Notes under the pieces: model-generated
Databases searched by the model: none
What the model was told of the DNA's origin: nothing
Seen by the model: only the letters and a program-made list of their open reading frames with translations
Shown: one piece after another, positions 27,181 through 36,891 of the stretch
Numbering within the stretch: position 1 is the first letter of the stretch
Layout: each line of letters starts with the position of its first letter
Made by a program: the position numbers and the translations under genes
DNA from: Bacteroidota bacterium
Lineage (GTDB): Bacteria > Bacteroidota > Bacteroidia > Bacteroidales > UBA4417
Length of the DNA: 64,000 nucleotides
Assembly (NCBI GenBank): GCA_022711175.1
Contig: JAKLFM010000007.1
Location: forward strand, 1 to 64,000
Direction of reading: 5' to 3'

Positions 27181-28988
27181 TTGTTCAGAAGGTTATAACT
27201 GGTTATCCTTTCTTCGAGATCAGTGCGCTTTACTTTACGGTTAATATATTTTTCTACCATGAGTGAAGCAACAGGAGCTGCATAAGTTGACCCAAAACCG
27301 GCGTTTTCAACAATAACGCAAATGGCGATTTTTGGATGATCGATGGGTGCAAAACCAACAAAAACAGCATGCGGCTTGCCATGCGGATTATCGGCTGTTC
27401 CGGTTTTGCCGGCCATAGGTATGCTGTCAATCTTTACCGATCGTGCCGTACCGCTTTCAACCACTTCGGCCATTCCTTTTCGTATTACATCCACATATTC
27501 GGGGTTAATGGTTATAACATTGCGCTTCTTTGTAAAATCAGTGGCGTTCTTTTCGTTGCCTACAGCCTTTACAACATGCGGGGGATAGAACCATCCCCTG
27601 TTGGCAACCATGGCCGAGTAATTTACAAGTTGTAGCGGAGTGGCCAGAATTTCACCCTGCCCTATTGACAATGACCTGATCGTCATAGCATTCCAGTGCC
27701 CTGCACCATAAATTTTGTCGAAAGCATCGGATGGCGGAAGGTTTCCTTTGAGTTCGAAAGCGAGATCGGTATTGAGTTTGCGCCCGAAACCCATGCTGAG
27801 CAGGTGGTTGCGCCACACATCATACCGTTGTTTCACGCTGCCGTAATCCGGGTCATTCAATATAGCCCTGAATACCTGCCAGTGAAAGGGGTTGCACGAT
27901 TGCTGAATGGCCGTATAAACATCGAGAGGCGACTGATGGTTATGTGTACAGCGGATCGGCGAAGAGCCCGGTCCGGCGCACGAAAACCTTGTGGCCGCGG
28001 TTATCACACCTTCCTGCAAGCCTATTAAATCGTTTGCCATTTTAAAGGTTGATCCCGGCGGGTATTGCCCCATAATGGCGCGGTTAAGCAATGGTTTTAC
28101 CGGATCTTCGTTCAGCATCTGGAAGTTTTTCCCGCGCACACGTCCCACAAGCAGGTTGGGGTCGTAACCGGGGCTTGAGAGGAAACAGAGAATTTCGCCC
28201 GTCGAAGGTTCAACTGCTACCACGCTGCCCCGCTTATTTTTCATGAGCATTTCACCATATTGCTGAAGTTCGGCATCGAGCCCGGTATAAAGGTCCTGGC
28301 CCATAACAGCGGCGGTGTCGTAGCGGCCTTTCTGGAAACTGCCCACATCCCGGTTAAAAACATCCACCATTCTTATTTTCAGGCCTTTAATGCCCCTCAG
28401 TTCTTCCTCGTACGATCGTTCGATGCCGCTTATTCCAATATAATCGCCCTGTTTATAATAGGGATTCTTTTCGATTTGCGTTGGGGTTACTTCGCCGATG
28501 TAACCAAGTATATGCGCGGCAATGGACATCGGATAGCTGCGCAGGGTACGCGGCACAACATAGAAGCCGTTAAATTCATACAACTTCTCCTCAAGGTAAC
28601 CGTAGGTTTGTTTTGTAATTTGCTTTTCGAAGGCGGAGGCAAGCATGGGCGAATAGTCGCGTGCTTTTTTCATACGCTCGTCAAAGCCTTCGGGGGTGAT
28701 TTCGAGTATGCGGCAGAGCTCGGCCGTGTCGAGGTCTTTCACCTGCCGGGGTATCACCATAAGGTCATATACAGCTTCGTTGTAAACCAGCAGTTTACCG
28801 TTGCGGTCGTAAATAAGTCCGCGGGCCGGGTACTGCGTTACATATCGCAACACATTGTTGTTGGCCGAAAGGGTATAACTGCGGTCAATCACCTGTATGT
28901 ACAATAGCCGTAAAAGGTAAATTCCTCCTACAATGAGGAAGATGCTGATGATAACGATTTTACGGTCAGCATAAATGCGGCTTGCCAT
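27177..28988 (-). CDS. mrdA: Penicillin-binding protein 2
   Basis: Transpeptidase partner of RodA, 603 residues. One N-terminal membrane segment is followed by the dimerisation domain (YPARGLIYDRNGKLLVYNEA). The catalytic motifs are SxxK at Ser313-Lys316 (PPGSTFKM), SxN at Ser364-Asn366 (QQSCNPF) and KTGTA in MAGKTGTADN. In related genomes mreBCD lies just upstream; here the 266-base gap at 28989-29254 leads to a divergent ferritin gene, so the mre genes are elsewhere. Confidence 0.95.
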   Translation of the reverse strand: MASRIYADRKIVIISIFLIVGGIYLLRLLYIQVIDRSYTLSANNNVLRYVTQYPARGLIYDRNGKLLVYNEAVYDLMVIPRQVKDLDTAELCRILEITPEGFDERMKKARDYSPMLASAFEKQITKQTYGYLEEKLYEFNGFYVVPRTLRSYPMSIAAHILGYIGEVTPTQIEKNPYYKQGDYIGISGIERSYEEELRGIKGLKIRMVDVFNRDVGSFQKGRYDTAAVMGQDLYTGLDAELQQYGEMLMKNKRGSVVAVEPSTGEILCFLSSPGYDPNLLVGRVRGKNFQMLNEDPVKPLLNRAIMGQYPPGSTFKMANDLIGLQEGVITAATRFSCAGPGSSPIRCTHNHQSPLDVYTAIQQSCNPFHWQVFRAILNDPDYGSVKQRYDVWRNHLLSMGFGRKLNTDLAFELKGNLPPSDAFDKIYGAGHWNAMTIRSLSIGQGEILATPLQLVNYSAMVANRGWFYPPHVVKAVGNEKNATDFTKKRNVITINPEYVDVIRKGMAEVVESGTARSVKIDSIPMAGKTGTADNPHGKPHAVFVGFAPIDHPKIAICVIVENAGFGSTYAAPVASLMVEKYINRKVKRTDLEERITSYNLLNN

Positions 28989-29166
28989 TGAAAATCAAAC
29001 AATTATAACTGGTGAATCCTGTTCTGCCTTTATTGCAAAAGTAGCGATTCCTGTTAAGTGGCTGATAGATATTATTAATAACCTGTTGACTTTGCCAGGA
29101 TTTATCCGTTGCATTTTTTCTTCGAAACCGGATGGTAAGATGAGGCAATGCAATTTCAAAAAGCAT

Positions 29167-29174
29167 TAATTTTG
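29167..29174 (+). promoter_or_regulatory. -7 element of the ferritin gene
   Basis: TAATTTTG fits the TAnnTTTG consensus, 80 bases before the ATG. No -33 TTG at the standard distance. The remainder of 28989-29254 shows no gene. Confidence 0.35.
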
Positions 29175-29254
29175 TTAAATATTCAACTCCGGCCGGCAAC
29201 AACGCCGGTAGGTTATAAATCAAGATAACCGCTAACTTAATAATACAAAGAGCT

Positions 29255-29779
29255 ATGATAAAGAAAACCGTTGAAAAAGCCATTGTGCACCAGATAAAGA
29301 ACGAAGAACACTCGTCGCGTTTGTACCTGGCCATGGCTTCGTGGTGCCAGGTTAAGGGTTATCCCGGCGCTGCTGCCTTTTTATACAAACAGACGGATGA
29401 AGAACGCATGCACATGCTCAAATTTGTGCATTACCTCAACGACCGCGGCGGACACAGCCTGCTGTTAGCATTGGATGACCCGACAGCCGAGTACAAATCG
29501 CTCACTGACCTGTTCGAAAAGGTGCTTAAACATGAGGAATTTATCACCGCAGAAATCAATAAACTTTACGAGGTGGCCCTTAATGAGAAAGATTACACAA
29601 CGGGTAGTTTCCTGCAATGGTTTATTACCGAGCAGATTGAGGAAGAAAGCACCGTTCACGGCATTCTCGATAAAATGAAACTTGCCGGCAAAGATTCAGG
29701 CGGATTGTTCCTCATTGACAAGGAATTATCAGCACTCGCAGCTGCAAAAGGAGCTGCAACGGCAGCGCCTGCAGAATAA
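29255..29779 (+). CDS. ftnA: Non-haem ferritin
   Basis: Iron-storage protein that oxidises Fe(II) and mineralises it inside a 24-mer. The ferroxidase ligands match FtnA numbering: Glu17, Glu50 and His53 in TDEERMH, Glu92/Glu93 region HEEFIT, and the TEQIEEE segment at 123-129. 174 residues, with an Ala-rich tail. It is a single-gene unit with a strong terminator. Confidence 0.93.
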   Translation: MIKKTVEKAIVHQIKNEEHSSRLYLAMASWCQVKGYPGAAAFLYKQTDEERMHMLKFVHYLNDRGGHSLLLALDDPTAEYKSLTDLFEKVLKHEEFITAEINKLYEVALNEKDYTTGSFLQWFITEQIEEESTVHGILDKMKLAGKDSGGLFLIDKELSALAAAKGAATAAPAE

Positions 29780-29802
29780 AGGTTTGTGCTGACGAAAAGC
29801 GG

Positions 29803-29837
29803 AAAGCCTGCCATGCGTTGAACGCATGGCAGGCTTT
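29803..29837. terminator. Bidirectional terminator, perfect 15-bp stem
   Basis: AAAGCCTGCCATGCG at 29803-29817 and its exact complement at 29823-29837 enclose a 5-base loop between the convergent ferritin and DUF3109 genes. Confidence 0.88.
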
Positions 29838-29849
29838 ATCTTTTGGTTT

Positions 29850-30419
29850 TTACCTGTTTTCCGGCAGTTCGATGTGTTTCACCAAATCATTGTACCACTT
29901 TTCGCCGTATTTCCTTATAAGAGGTTCTTTCAGGAATATGTAAAGCGGTGTATTGGCTGCCTTGCCTTTCCTGAGGGCCGCGTTACATATCTCCCATTCG
30001 TGGTAATTCACTGCCGTAAAATCGTGCAGCCCGCTGATGCGTATCGGGTAAAGGTGGCACGATATTGGTTTGCGGAAATCAATCAGTCCTTTTTCAAAGG
30101 CTTTTTCGATTGCACATAAGGCGATCCCTTTTTCAAAATACACGAATGCACATTCATGGTCATGAACCAGCGGTGTAACAAAATGCCCGAACATATCGTA
30201 ATCAAAAACGCCGGATTTTTCCACTACGGCAATTCCGTCGGGGGTCATTAACGGCTTTATTTCATCCAGGGCATCCTCAATAATGGCAATTTCCTCTTCT
30301 TCGAGCGGGGCGCCGGCATCGCCTTCCACGCAACAAGCCCCTTTGCATTTTGCAAGGTCGCAGATAAAGCAAACATCGCGGATATCGTCCGAAATAAGAG
30401 TGTTATCGATGGCAATCAT
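29850..30419 (-). CDS. DUF3109 cysteine-rich protein
   Basis: 189 residues from the ATG at 30419. The N-terminal VCFICDLAKCKGACCVEGDAGAPLEEEE has five Cys in a YkgJ/DUF3109-like cluster, and a further Cys motif is CHLYPIRISGL, suggesting a zinc or iron-sulfur site. The family is common in Bacteroidota and uncharacterised. The frame is open to 30473, but a -7 element at 30425-30432 lies inside that extension, supporting the later start. Confidence 0.83.
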   Translation of the reverse strand: MIAIDNTLISDDIRDVCFICDLAKCKGACCVEGDAGAPLEEEEIAIIEDALDEIKPLMTPDGIAVVEKSGVFDYDMFGHFVTPLVHDHECAFVYFEKGIALCAIEKAFEKGLIDFRKPISCHLYPIRISGLHDFTAVNYHEWEICNAALRKGKAANTPLYIFLKEPLIRKYGEKWYNDLVKHIELPENR

Positions 30420-30424
30420 AGGGG

Positions 30425-30432
30425 CAAAGGTA
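30425..30432 (-). promoter_or_regulatory. -7 element of the DUF3109 gene, near-leaderless
   Basis: Minus-strand TACCTTTG only 5 bases before the ATG at 30419, so transcription would begin at or very near the start codon. Confidence 0.45.
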
Positions 30433-30531
30433 CAATATCGGTGATTTTTAAGGATGGCGGAATTACTGTTCATATCTTCAATATTAAACCTCCGCCGGTT
30501 AGCCTAAGTTTCAGCAATTCCCACTTTTGCG

Positions 30532-30539
30532 TACCTTTG
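30532..30539 (+). promoter_or_regulatory. -7 element of glyS, near-leaderless
   Basis: TACCTTTG ends 4 bases before the glyS ATG. It is the divergent partner of the DUF3109 promoter; the two elements lie about 100 bases apart. Confidence 0.45.
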
Positions 30540-30543
30540 CCGC

Positions 30544-32085
30544 ATGGCACAGAACGAAGAAGTCTTCAAAAAAATTATTTCCCATGCCAAGGAGTATGGG
30601 TTTGTATTTCCGTCGAGCGAAATTTATGATGGTCTCAGCGCCGTTTACGATTACGGACAAAATGGCGTTGAACTTAAAAACAACATCAAACAGTACTGGT
30701 GGAAGGCCATGGTGCAGCATCACGAGAATATCGTGGGCATCGACTCGGCCATTTTCATGCATCCCACTATTTGGAAAGCATCGGGCCATGTGGACGCTTT
30801 CAACGACCCGCTCATTGATAACAAGGATTCTAAAAAGCGCTACCGTGCTGATGTGCTCATCGAAGACCAGCTTGCCAAATGGCAGGATAAGATCGATAAA
30901 GAGGTTGAAAAGGCTGAAAAACGCTTTGGTGAGACATTCAACAAAGAGCAGTTCATTACCACCAATCCCCGCGTGCTGGAATACCAGGCCAAAATCGATG
31001 CCGCCAATAAACGCTTTGTAGCAGCCATGGAGAACAACGACCTGGCGGATGTGAAGAAACTAATCGAGGAACTCGAAATTGTATGCCCGGTAAGCGGTTC
31101 GCGCAACTGGACCGAGGTGCGGCAGTTCAACCTGATGTTCAGTACACAAATGGGCTCGGTGAGCGAAGATGCCAACGCCCTTTACCTGAGGCCCGAAACG
31201 GCACAGGGTATCTTTGTAAATTACCTGAATGTGCAGAAAACGGGCAGGATGAAGATACCCTTTGGCATTGCCCAGATCGGTAAAGCCTTTCGCAATGAAA
31301 TTGTGGCCCGGCAGTTCATATTCCGTATGCGCGAATTTGAGCAGATGGAAATGCAGTTTTTTGTCCGCCCCGGCAGTGAACTTGAATGGTTTGAAAAGTG
31401 GAAGGAAACCCGCCTTAACTGGCATCTATCGCTGGGCATCCCGGCCTCGAAATACCGTTTTCACAAACACGAGAAACTGGCACATTATGCCAATGCAGCA
31501 GTTGATATCGAATTTGAATTCCCCATAGGTTTCAAGGAACTGGAGGGTATCCACTCTCGCACTGATTTCGACCTGTCGTCGCACCAAAAGTATTCCGGCA
31601 AAAAGATCACCTATTTCGACCCCGAACTCAACGAAACTTACGTTCCTTATGTGATCGAAACTTCGATAGGCCTCGACCGCACTTTTCTGGCCGTACTAAG
31701 CCATGCCTACACTGAAGAGAAACTGGATGACGGTTCCGAAAGAATTGTACTACGTTTGCCTGCCGTGCTGGCTCCGGTAAAATGCGGGGTGCTGCCGTTG
31801 GTTGCCAAAGACGGCCTGCCCGAAAAGGCGCGCGAAATCATGGACACCCTAAAGTATGACTACATGTGCCAGTATGAGGAAAAAGATTCGATAGGCCGCC
31901 GCTACCGCCGCCATGATGCCATCGGCACTCCATACTGTATCACCGTTGACCATCAGACGCTGGAGGACAATACCGTGACCATCCGCGATCGTGATACTAT
32001 GCTGCAGGAAAGGGTAAGTGCGGACCAGATCGGGGAGATACTAAGGAAGAGGTTGCAGCGGCAGCCGGGATCGGTGATCCTTTAA
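30544..32085 (+). CDS. glyS: Glycyl-tRNA synthetase, single-chain type
   Basis: Class II aminoacyl-tRNA synthetase of the alpha2 (eukaryal/archaeal-like) type, 513 residues. Motif-bearing segments are LYLRPETAQGIFVNYLNV, IPFGIAQIGKAFRNEI (motif 2 region), FRMREFEQMEMQFFV and SIGLDRTFLAVLSHAY (motif 3), then an anticodon-binding domain (LAPVKCGVLPLVAKDGL ... RRYRRHDAIGTPYCITVD). The start is fixed by the conserved N-terminus KIISHAKEYGFVFPSSEIYDG. Confidence 0.96.
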   Translation: MAQNEEVFKKIISHAKEYGFVFPSSEIYDGLSAVYDYGQNGVELKNNIKQYWWKAMVQHHENIVGIDSAIFMHPTIWKASGHVDAFNDPLIDNKDSKKRYRADVLIEDQLAKWQDKIDKEVEKAEKRFGETFNKEQFITTNPRVLEYQAKIDAANKRFVAAMENNDLADVKKLIEELEIVCPVSGSRNWTEVRQFNLMFSTQMGSVSEDANALYLRPETAQGIFVNYLNVQKTGRMKIPFGIAQIGKAFRNEIVARQFIFRMREFEQMEMQFFVRPGSELEWFEKWKETRLNWHLSLGIPASKYRFHKHEKLAHYANAAVDIEFEFPIGFKELEGIHSRTDFDLSSHQKYSGKKITYFDPELNETYVPYVIETSIGLDRTFLAVLSHAYTEEKLDDGSERIVLRLPAVLAPVKCGVLPLVAKDGLPEKAREIMDTLKYDYMCQYEEKDSIGRRYRRHDAIGTPYCITVDHQTLEDNTVTIRDRDTMLQERVSADQIGEILRKRLQRQPGSVIL

Positions 32086-32111
32086 CAGAATCTGTCAGGT
32101 ATTATTAAATC

Positions 32112-32136
32112 AGGCACTTATAGACAGGTGCCTTTC
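32112..32136 (+). terminator. Weak terminator-like hairpin after glyS
   Basis: AGGCAC at 32112-32117 pairs with GTGCCT at 32128-32133, followed by a few T. The gap to the convergent T9SS gene otherwise holds nothing recognisable. Confidence 0.4.
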
Positions 32137-32318
32137 AATCATTATGATCATAAGCCGGCATTTCAGCTATTACAGTTAAGGCAGGATGATTGTGGCAGCT
32201 TTATTATAACCACGCGAAAGGGTTACCATTGGAAAAAAAGGATTTGCATGGCAGAGCGTCCGCGGCTTTTCAGGTGCAATACGTTGAAAGTGTGAATTTT
32301 CTGCCGGCCGGGCATGCA

Positions 32319-33539
32319 TTACCGAACAAGGATTTTCTCAGATACTGTTGCGCTGCCTGAAATCAGCTTTAGTGCATAAATACCCGGGCTCAATGGCCCC
32401 AGGTTCAATTCCATTTTGTTGCCGGAGTTAAAATGCTGATCCAAAACCAGTTTGCCGGATGAAGACATCACCTGTACATTAACGGCACCCGAAAACGGAG
32501 ATTCAATTTCCATTACCGATACTACCGGGTTTGGGTATAAACGGATACCTGCCTCTTGTTGAGGTTTAGCCAGGGTAACGACATATCTGTTCATCGCGAA
32601 TGCAGCATTGTCGCATTCGATCTCAGAAACATTTCCCGGAACGAAACCGGAAATAAAAGTGTTGTCAACCGTATTAAATGCAATCATTTCAGACTCATTG
32701 CCCGTGCTTATCCCCACCACCATATAAGTTCCGGTGTTCTGGTCAAAACAGGAGGAGCCTCCGACGAAACCGTCAAACCCGGCCAATTCCCCACGGTTAA
32801 CAATGTTTCCTGAAATCCTGTCAATGTCAACAACTCTTGTTCCGGTGAAATTGAAGGATGAATCATAGGTGCTGTTGAGTGCATAAATCCTTTCGTTCAC
32901 ATTGTCAAATTCCACACCGAAAATATTATTGTAAGGCCCGGTTAAGTTAAGTATTGTCTTTGTGCAGGATAAGAGGCTATTTCTCACAGAAATTGCATAC
33001 AAACACAAAGAGGGATCATTTGTAAAACCCACGTAATACAATATGCCATTGTTTGAATCGAAAGTTATGGCATCCGCCACAATTCCATCAACACCGGGTT
33101 CGTATATTGTGCCAATAAGGCTATCCTGATTCTTGTTTATATCAAATTCATACACGTTGATGTAGTTCGCAGTCAGCATTTTGAGGTTATACATTTTCCC
33201 TGTGCTCATGTCAAATTCATTAATATTGGTGTACAGGGATGCTACAGTCAGAGACTCTTCGTTTGTGAGCGTGTTAAAGGAATACAATCCCGAAAGAGTA
33301 CCCGATATTCCCGTAAGATAATAGTTGCTATTGTATGAATCGAATGATGACGTGGCAAAGTAATACCCGTCAAGGATTGATGGAAAAACACTTACTGACT
33401 GTGAATCAAGCGCCTGCCATTTTACAATGTCAATTTTACCGCTTGAAAGATTGGCAGCAGCCCCAACCAGGTTGATTTGTGCTCTTATGCTGAAATGGAA
33501 AAGTATTAGTACAAGCGCAATAACGATAGTTTTTTGCAT
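32319..33539 (-). CDS. T9SS-sorted secreted protein with propeller-like repeats
   Basis: 406 residues. MQKTIVIALVLILFHFSIRAQ is the signal peptide. The middle has repeating blocks of the type YNSNYYLTGISGTLSGLYSFNTLTNEESLTV and FDSNNGILYYVGFTND, about 45-50 residues each, which resemble the blades of a beta-propeller. The last 80 residues (IRLYPNPVVSVMEIESPF to SEKILVR) are a type A sorting domain for T9SS. No function can be given. It is a lone gene convergent with glyS. Confidence 0.8.
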   Translation of the reverse strand: MQKTIVIALVLILFHFSIRAQINLVGAAANLSSGKIDIVKWQALDSQSVSVFPSILDGYYFATSSFDSYNSNYYLTGISGTLSGLYSFNTLTNEESLTVASLYTNINEFDMSTGKMYNLKMLTANYINVYEFDINKNQDSLIGTIYEPGVDGIVADAITFDSNNGILYYVGFTNDPSLCLYAISVRNSLLSCTKTILNLTGPYNNIFGVEFDNVNERIYALNSTYDSSFNFTGTRVVDIDRISGNIVNRGELAGFDGFVGGSSCFDQNTGTYMVVGISTGNESEMIAFNTVDNTFISGFVPGNVSEIECDNAAFAMNRYVVTLAKPQQEAGIRLYPNPVVSVMEIESPFSGAVNVQVMSSSGKLVLDQHFNSGNKMELNLGPLSPGIYALKLISGSATVSEKILVR

Positions 33540-34043
33540 GGATTTACCACTTTTAATTCAACTAACATTGAGCGTCTCTGATTTGTTCATCCACGATGAC
33601 ATGGATTAGGGTGGAATGAAACAGTAAGAATACGCTGTAAATTTACATCTAACTTCCGGCAAATCCCGGCATTCATGCCCATTTAATAACCTAACCTTAC
33701 AGCTGCAAACAACAATAAGTGGGAAGGTGGCTGTGAGCCGATAGAGAAAGGCCTCCGGCAGAAAAGGTTGTGGTCCTCAAAAGCGAGAGGTTGAAAAAGC
33801 AACTGGATTCAATTATCAGAATAAACAGCCGGGTGAACTTCCTGGCATTTTTCCAGCTCTGCGATAAGGATCAACAGTTTTTGCCTTTATTAATTTAAAA
33901 GCTTTTTAAATATAAGGCTGCAAAACCGAATTATCTAAGCATTGCTTAAACCATCCGCCGGTTATCGTTTCCCGGTGTTCTTATATAATTGGCAGCGGCC
34001 AGGTAAATCATTGAAATATTTTCCTATTTTCGACATCGTTTAT

Positions 34044-34057
34044 ATAAGTGTACTTAT
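34044..34057 (+). promoter_or_regulatory. Candidate operator before the sugar symporter gene
   Basis: ATAAGT-GT-ACTTAT is a perfect 6-bp inverted repeat with a 2-base spacer, about 100 bases before the symporter gene and next to a near-consensus -7 element TACATTTA. It could be the site of the Nudix-type regulator encoded two genes on; I did not find the same site before other genes of the locus. The remaining gap, 33540-34153, shows no gene. Confidence 0.3.
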
Positions 34058-34153
34058 TACATTTACAAAAACAACCGGCTCTGTAGCAGCCATTTTATCG
34101 CTCGGCATAGGATTTAGAGTTCAGTTCAATATAAACCAAAAAAACAAACAACA

Positions 34154-36019
34154 ATGGCAACACTCGACTGGATTGTCCTGGGTGCTTTCTTTCTGGGTTT
34201 GATCGGTATCATACTTTGGGTATTGCGGCAGAAAGAAGAAACTACCACCGATTATTTTCTTGCCGGTAAAGACGCGGGGTGGCTTTCGATAGGCTCCTCC
34301 ATTTTTGCATCGAACATTGGTTCGGAACACCTTGTCGGTCTTGCAGGCGCCGGGTTTATAAGCGGCATGGCCATGGCCCATTGGGAAATGCATGCCTGGT
34401 GGATTATTATACTCGGCTGGGTTTTCGTGCCTTTTTACGACAGGATCAAGATTTTCACCATGCCCGAATTTCTTGAACGCAGGTTTTCATCGGGTTCACG
34501 CTCAGTTTTATCGGCTATTTCGCTTGTTTCGTATGTACTGACCAAAGTAGCCGTTACGGTATATGCCGGTGGTGTGGTGTTTAAAACCGTCTTCGGTATC
34601 GAATCGATGTGGGGGATCGACTTCTTCTGGATCAGCGCTATCGGCCTGGTTGTAATTACAGGTTTATATACCATTTTCGGCGGCATGAAAGCCATCATGT
34701 TCACCTCGGTGCTTCAAACACCGGTATTGCTCATAGGCTCTATCGTAATTCTCGTTGTGGGATTGATAAAAGTTGGCGGTTGGGCCGAAGTGGAAAGGCT
34801 TGCCGGTCCCAACATGCATTTGATGCGCTCAGCGGCTGATCCCGAATTTCCCTGGACCGGAGTGTTGCTGGCATCGGCTATCATTGGTTTCTGGTATTGG
34901 TGTACCGACCAGTATATCGTTCAGAGGGTACTTTCGGGCAGGGATATGAAACAAGCCCGTAGGGGCTCAATCCTGGCCGGTTACTTTAAGCTGCTTCCGG
35001 TTTTTATTTTCCTCATTCCCGGCATGATCGCTTTTGCCCTCAACCAGAAAGGACTGCTGCATGTCGCCTCCAGCGATTCGGCCTTTGCCTCAATGGTTGC
35101 CCAATTGCTGCCTGCAGGCATCACCGGCGTTGTTGTTTGCGGTCTGCTGGCTGCTCTCATGAGTTCCCTGGCATCGCTGTTCAATTCTTCAGCCATGCTT
35201 TTCACCGAGGACTTCTACAAAAAAATGAAGCCCGGTAAGGATGAACTGCATTATGTGAAAGTCGGGCGGATTGCCACAGCCACCATTGTAGTTCTTGGTG
35301 TTTTATGGATACCGGTAATGCTTGGATTGGGCAAGGTTTTATATGACTACCTGCAGGGAGTTCAGGGCTTGCTTGCACCTGCCATTGCTTCGGTTTTTGC
35401 GCTGGGTGTTTTCTGGAAAAGGGCTACGGCCAAAGGAGCTTTCTGGGGTATGATTACCGGATTTGCCCTTGGCATGTTTCGCCTTATTTTGAATACTATT
35501 ATGGGAGCCAAAGTGGGGCTGGTAGTCGAAGCCGAAAAATATGCCATGAAGATCGGCACCATGACCGAAGCCCTCAAAAGCCAGATTGGTGAAGGGATTG
35601 CAGGCATCAGCGGGAAGATTACAGAAACACTTGGCGCCTCCGGTCAACAGTTCTCATCCATAACCGACCAGGCCTCCGCCGCTTTCCAGGCAGGAAATTA
35701 CAGTGAAGCCTCCGCCCTGCTCACAACAGCCCAAACGGCAATGCAAACTTCGTTTACCGGACAATACGGCTGGTTGTTCAGCATCGCTTCGATAAACCAG
35801 TATCACTTCTGCATCATACTGTTTGTGATCTGCATCCTCACCATTGTCGGTATAAGCCTGGTGACCAAGAAGCCCGATGCCAGCCAGCTCGAATATACCT
35901 TTAATGCAAAAACTGCCGAACACAAAATCGCTACCCGGGCAAGCTGGAACGGCTGGGATATTTTCCATACAGTGATAATCCTCGGCGTTGTGGTGCTATT
36001 TTACATCTACTTCTGGTAG
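34154..36019 (+). CDS. Sodium:solute symporter, sugar type
   Basis: SSS-family cotransporter of the SglT group, 621 residues with about 14 membrane segments. Family features are LAGKDAGWLSIGSSIFASNIGSEHLVGLAGAG near the N-terminus and FWYWCTDQYIVQRVLSGRDMKQARRGSILAGYFKLLP in the middle. Residues about 461-535 form a long Ala/Ser/Thr-rich hydrophilic insert between two membrane segments, which is unusual. Its neighbours suggest an arabinose-containing substrate; the substrate is inference. Confidence 0.87.
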   Translation: MATLDWIVLGAFFLGLIGIILWVLRQKEETTTDYFLAGKDAGWLSIGSSIFASNIGSEHLVGLAGAGFISGMAMAHWEMHAWWIIILGWVFVPFYDRIKIFTMPEFLERRFSSGSRSVLSAISLVSYVLTKVAVTVYAGGVVFKTVFGIESMWGIDFFWISAIGLVVITGLYTIFGGMKAIMFTSVLQTPVLLIGSIVILVVGLIKVGGWAEVERLAGPNMHLMRSAADPEFPWTGVLLASAIIGFWYWCTDQYIVQRVLSGRDMKQARRGSILAGYFKLLPVFIFLIPGMIAFALNQKGLLHVASSDSAFASMVAQLLPAGITGVVVCGLLAALMSSLASLFNSSAMLFTEDFYKKMKPGKDELHYVKVGRIATATIVVLGVLWIPVMLGLGKVLYDYLQGVQGLLAPAIASVFALGVFWKRATAKGAFWGMITGFALGMFRLILNTIMGAKVGLVVEAEKYAMKIGTMTEALKSQIGEGIAGISGKITETLGASGQQFSSITDQASAAFQAGNYSEASALLTTAQTAMQTSFTGQYGWLFSIASINQYHFCIILFVICILTIVGISLVTKKPDASQLEYTFNAKTAEHKIATRASWNGWDIFHTVIILGVVVLFYIYFW

Positions 36020-36065
36020 AAAAACATTTGATCATTTTTACCGGGTTGTAAATCTGAAATGAGAA

Positions 36066-36770
36066 ATGGTTGTTTCTCCTGACATCTACAATTTACATCA
36101 GCCGATGCTGGTGGCCGTTGACTGCATCATTTTCGGATTTGATGAGCGTGGTTTGAAGCTGTTGGCTGTGAAAAGGCAAATGGATCCCGCCCGCGGCGAA
36201 TGGTCGCTCATGGGCGGTTTCCTTGGTGGAAACGAAAGCCTCGACGAAGCGGCAGCGCGTATCCTTCACCAGCTTACAGGACTTACCGGAGTGTACATGG
36301 ACCAACTGTATGCCCACAGCCATCCTCTCCGCGACCCCGGCGCCAGGGTGGTTTCGGTTTCGTATTACGCTCTTATAAAGATAAGCGGGCACAACCAGGA
36401 ACAGGCCAAAGCCCATGGCGCCGAGTGGTTTAAGATTTCGGAAATACCTCCCCTCATTTTCGACCATAACGAAATGGTTGAAATGGCTCTCCAGCTTTTG
36501 CGCCGGCAGGCAAAAACAAAGCCTGTAGGATTTGAACTGCTCCCCGAGAAATTCACCTTACCGCAATTGCAGGCACTGTACGAAGCCATCTATCAGAAAG
36601 AACTCGACAGGAGGAATTTCAGGAAAAACATCCAGTCGATGGGGCTGCTCGAAAAGCTGGCAGAAAAAGACAAGGCCGGATCCCGCAAAGGCGCATGGCT
36701 TTACCGGTTCAATATTGAAAAGTATGAAGCATTCAAAAACCAGGGATTCTTCTTCAATGTTTCCGTATAG
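36066..36770 (+). CDS. Nudix-fold transcriptional regulator, AraR/NrtR-like
   Basis: 234 residues: a Nudix domain (about 10-150) joined to a C-terminal winged helix (LPQLQALYEAIYQKELDRRNFRKNIQSMGLLEKL). This is the architecture of NrtR and of the Bacteroides arabinose regulator AraR. The Nudix box reads G-FLGGN-E-SLDEAAA-R followed by ILHQLTG, so the REUxEExG glutamates are gone and catalysis is unlikely; ligand sensing fits better. It lies 46 bases after the symporter gene and before two DUF1680 genes, which supports a role in arabinoside control. Ligand and operator are not shown by sequence. Confidence 0.82.
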   Translation: MVVSPDIYNLHQPMLVAVDCIIFGFDERGLKLLAVKRQMDPARGEWSLMGGFLGGNESLDEAAARILHQLTGLTGVYMDQLYAHSHPLRDPGARVVSVSYYALIKISGHNQEQAKAHGAEWFKISEIPPLIFDHNEMVEMALQLLRRQAKTKPVGFELLPEKFTLPQLQALYEAIYQKELDRRNFRKNIQSMGLLEKLAEKDKAGSRKGAWLYRFNIEKYEAFKNQGFFFNVSV

Positions 36771-36891
36771 CAGCTATTCTTGAAGTTGTTCGTTGGTCTT
36801 CAATAACTTGCCTTGTCGTATGAAAAAGTCCCGGTTTCGGTCGAACCATTCATCACTTCTTTCAAAACGATTCCAAACAATCCGGCACACT

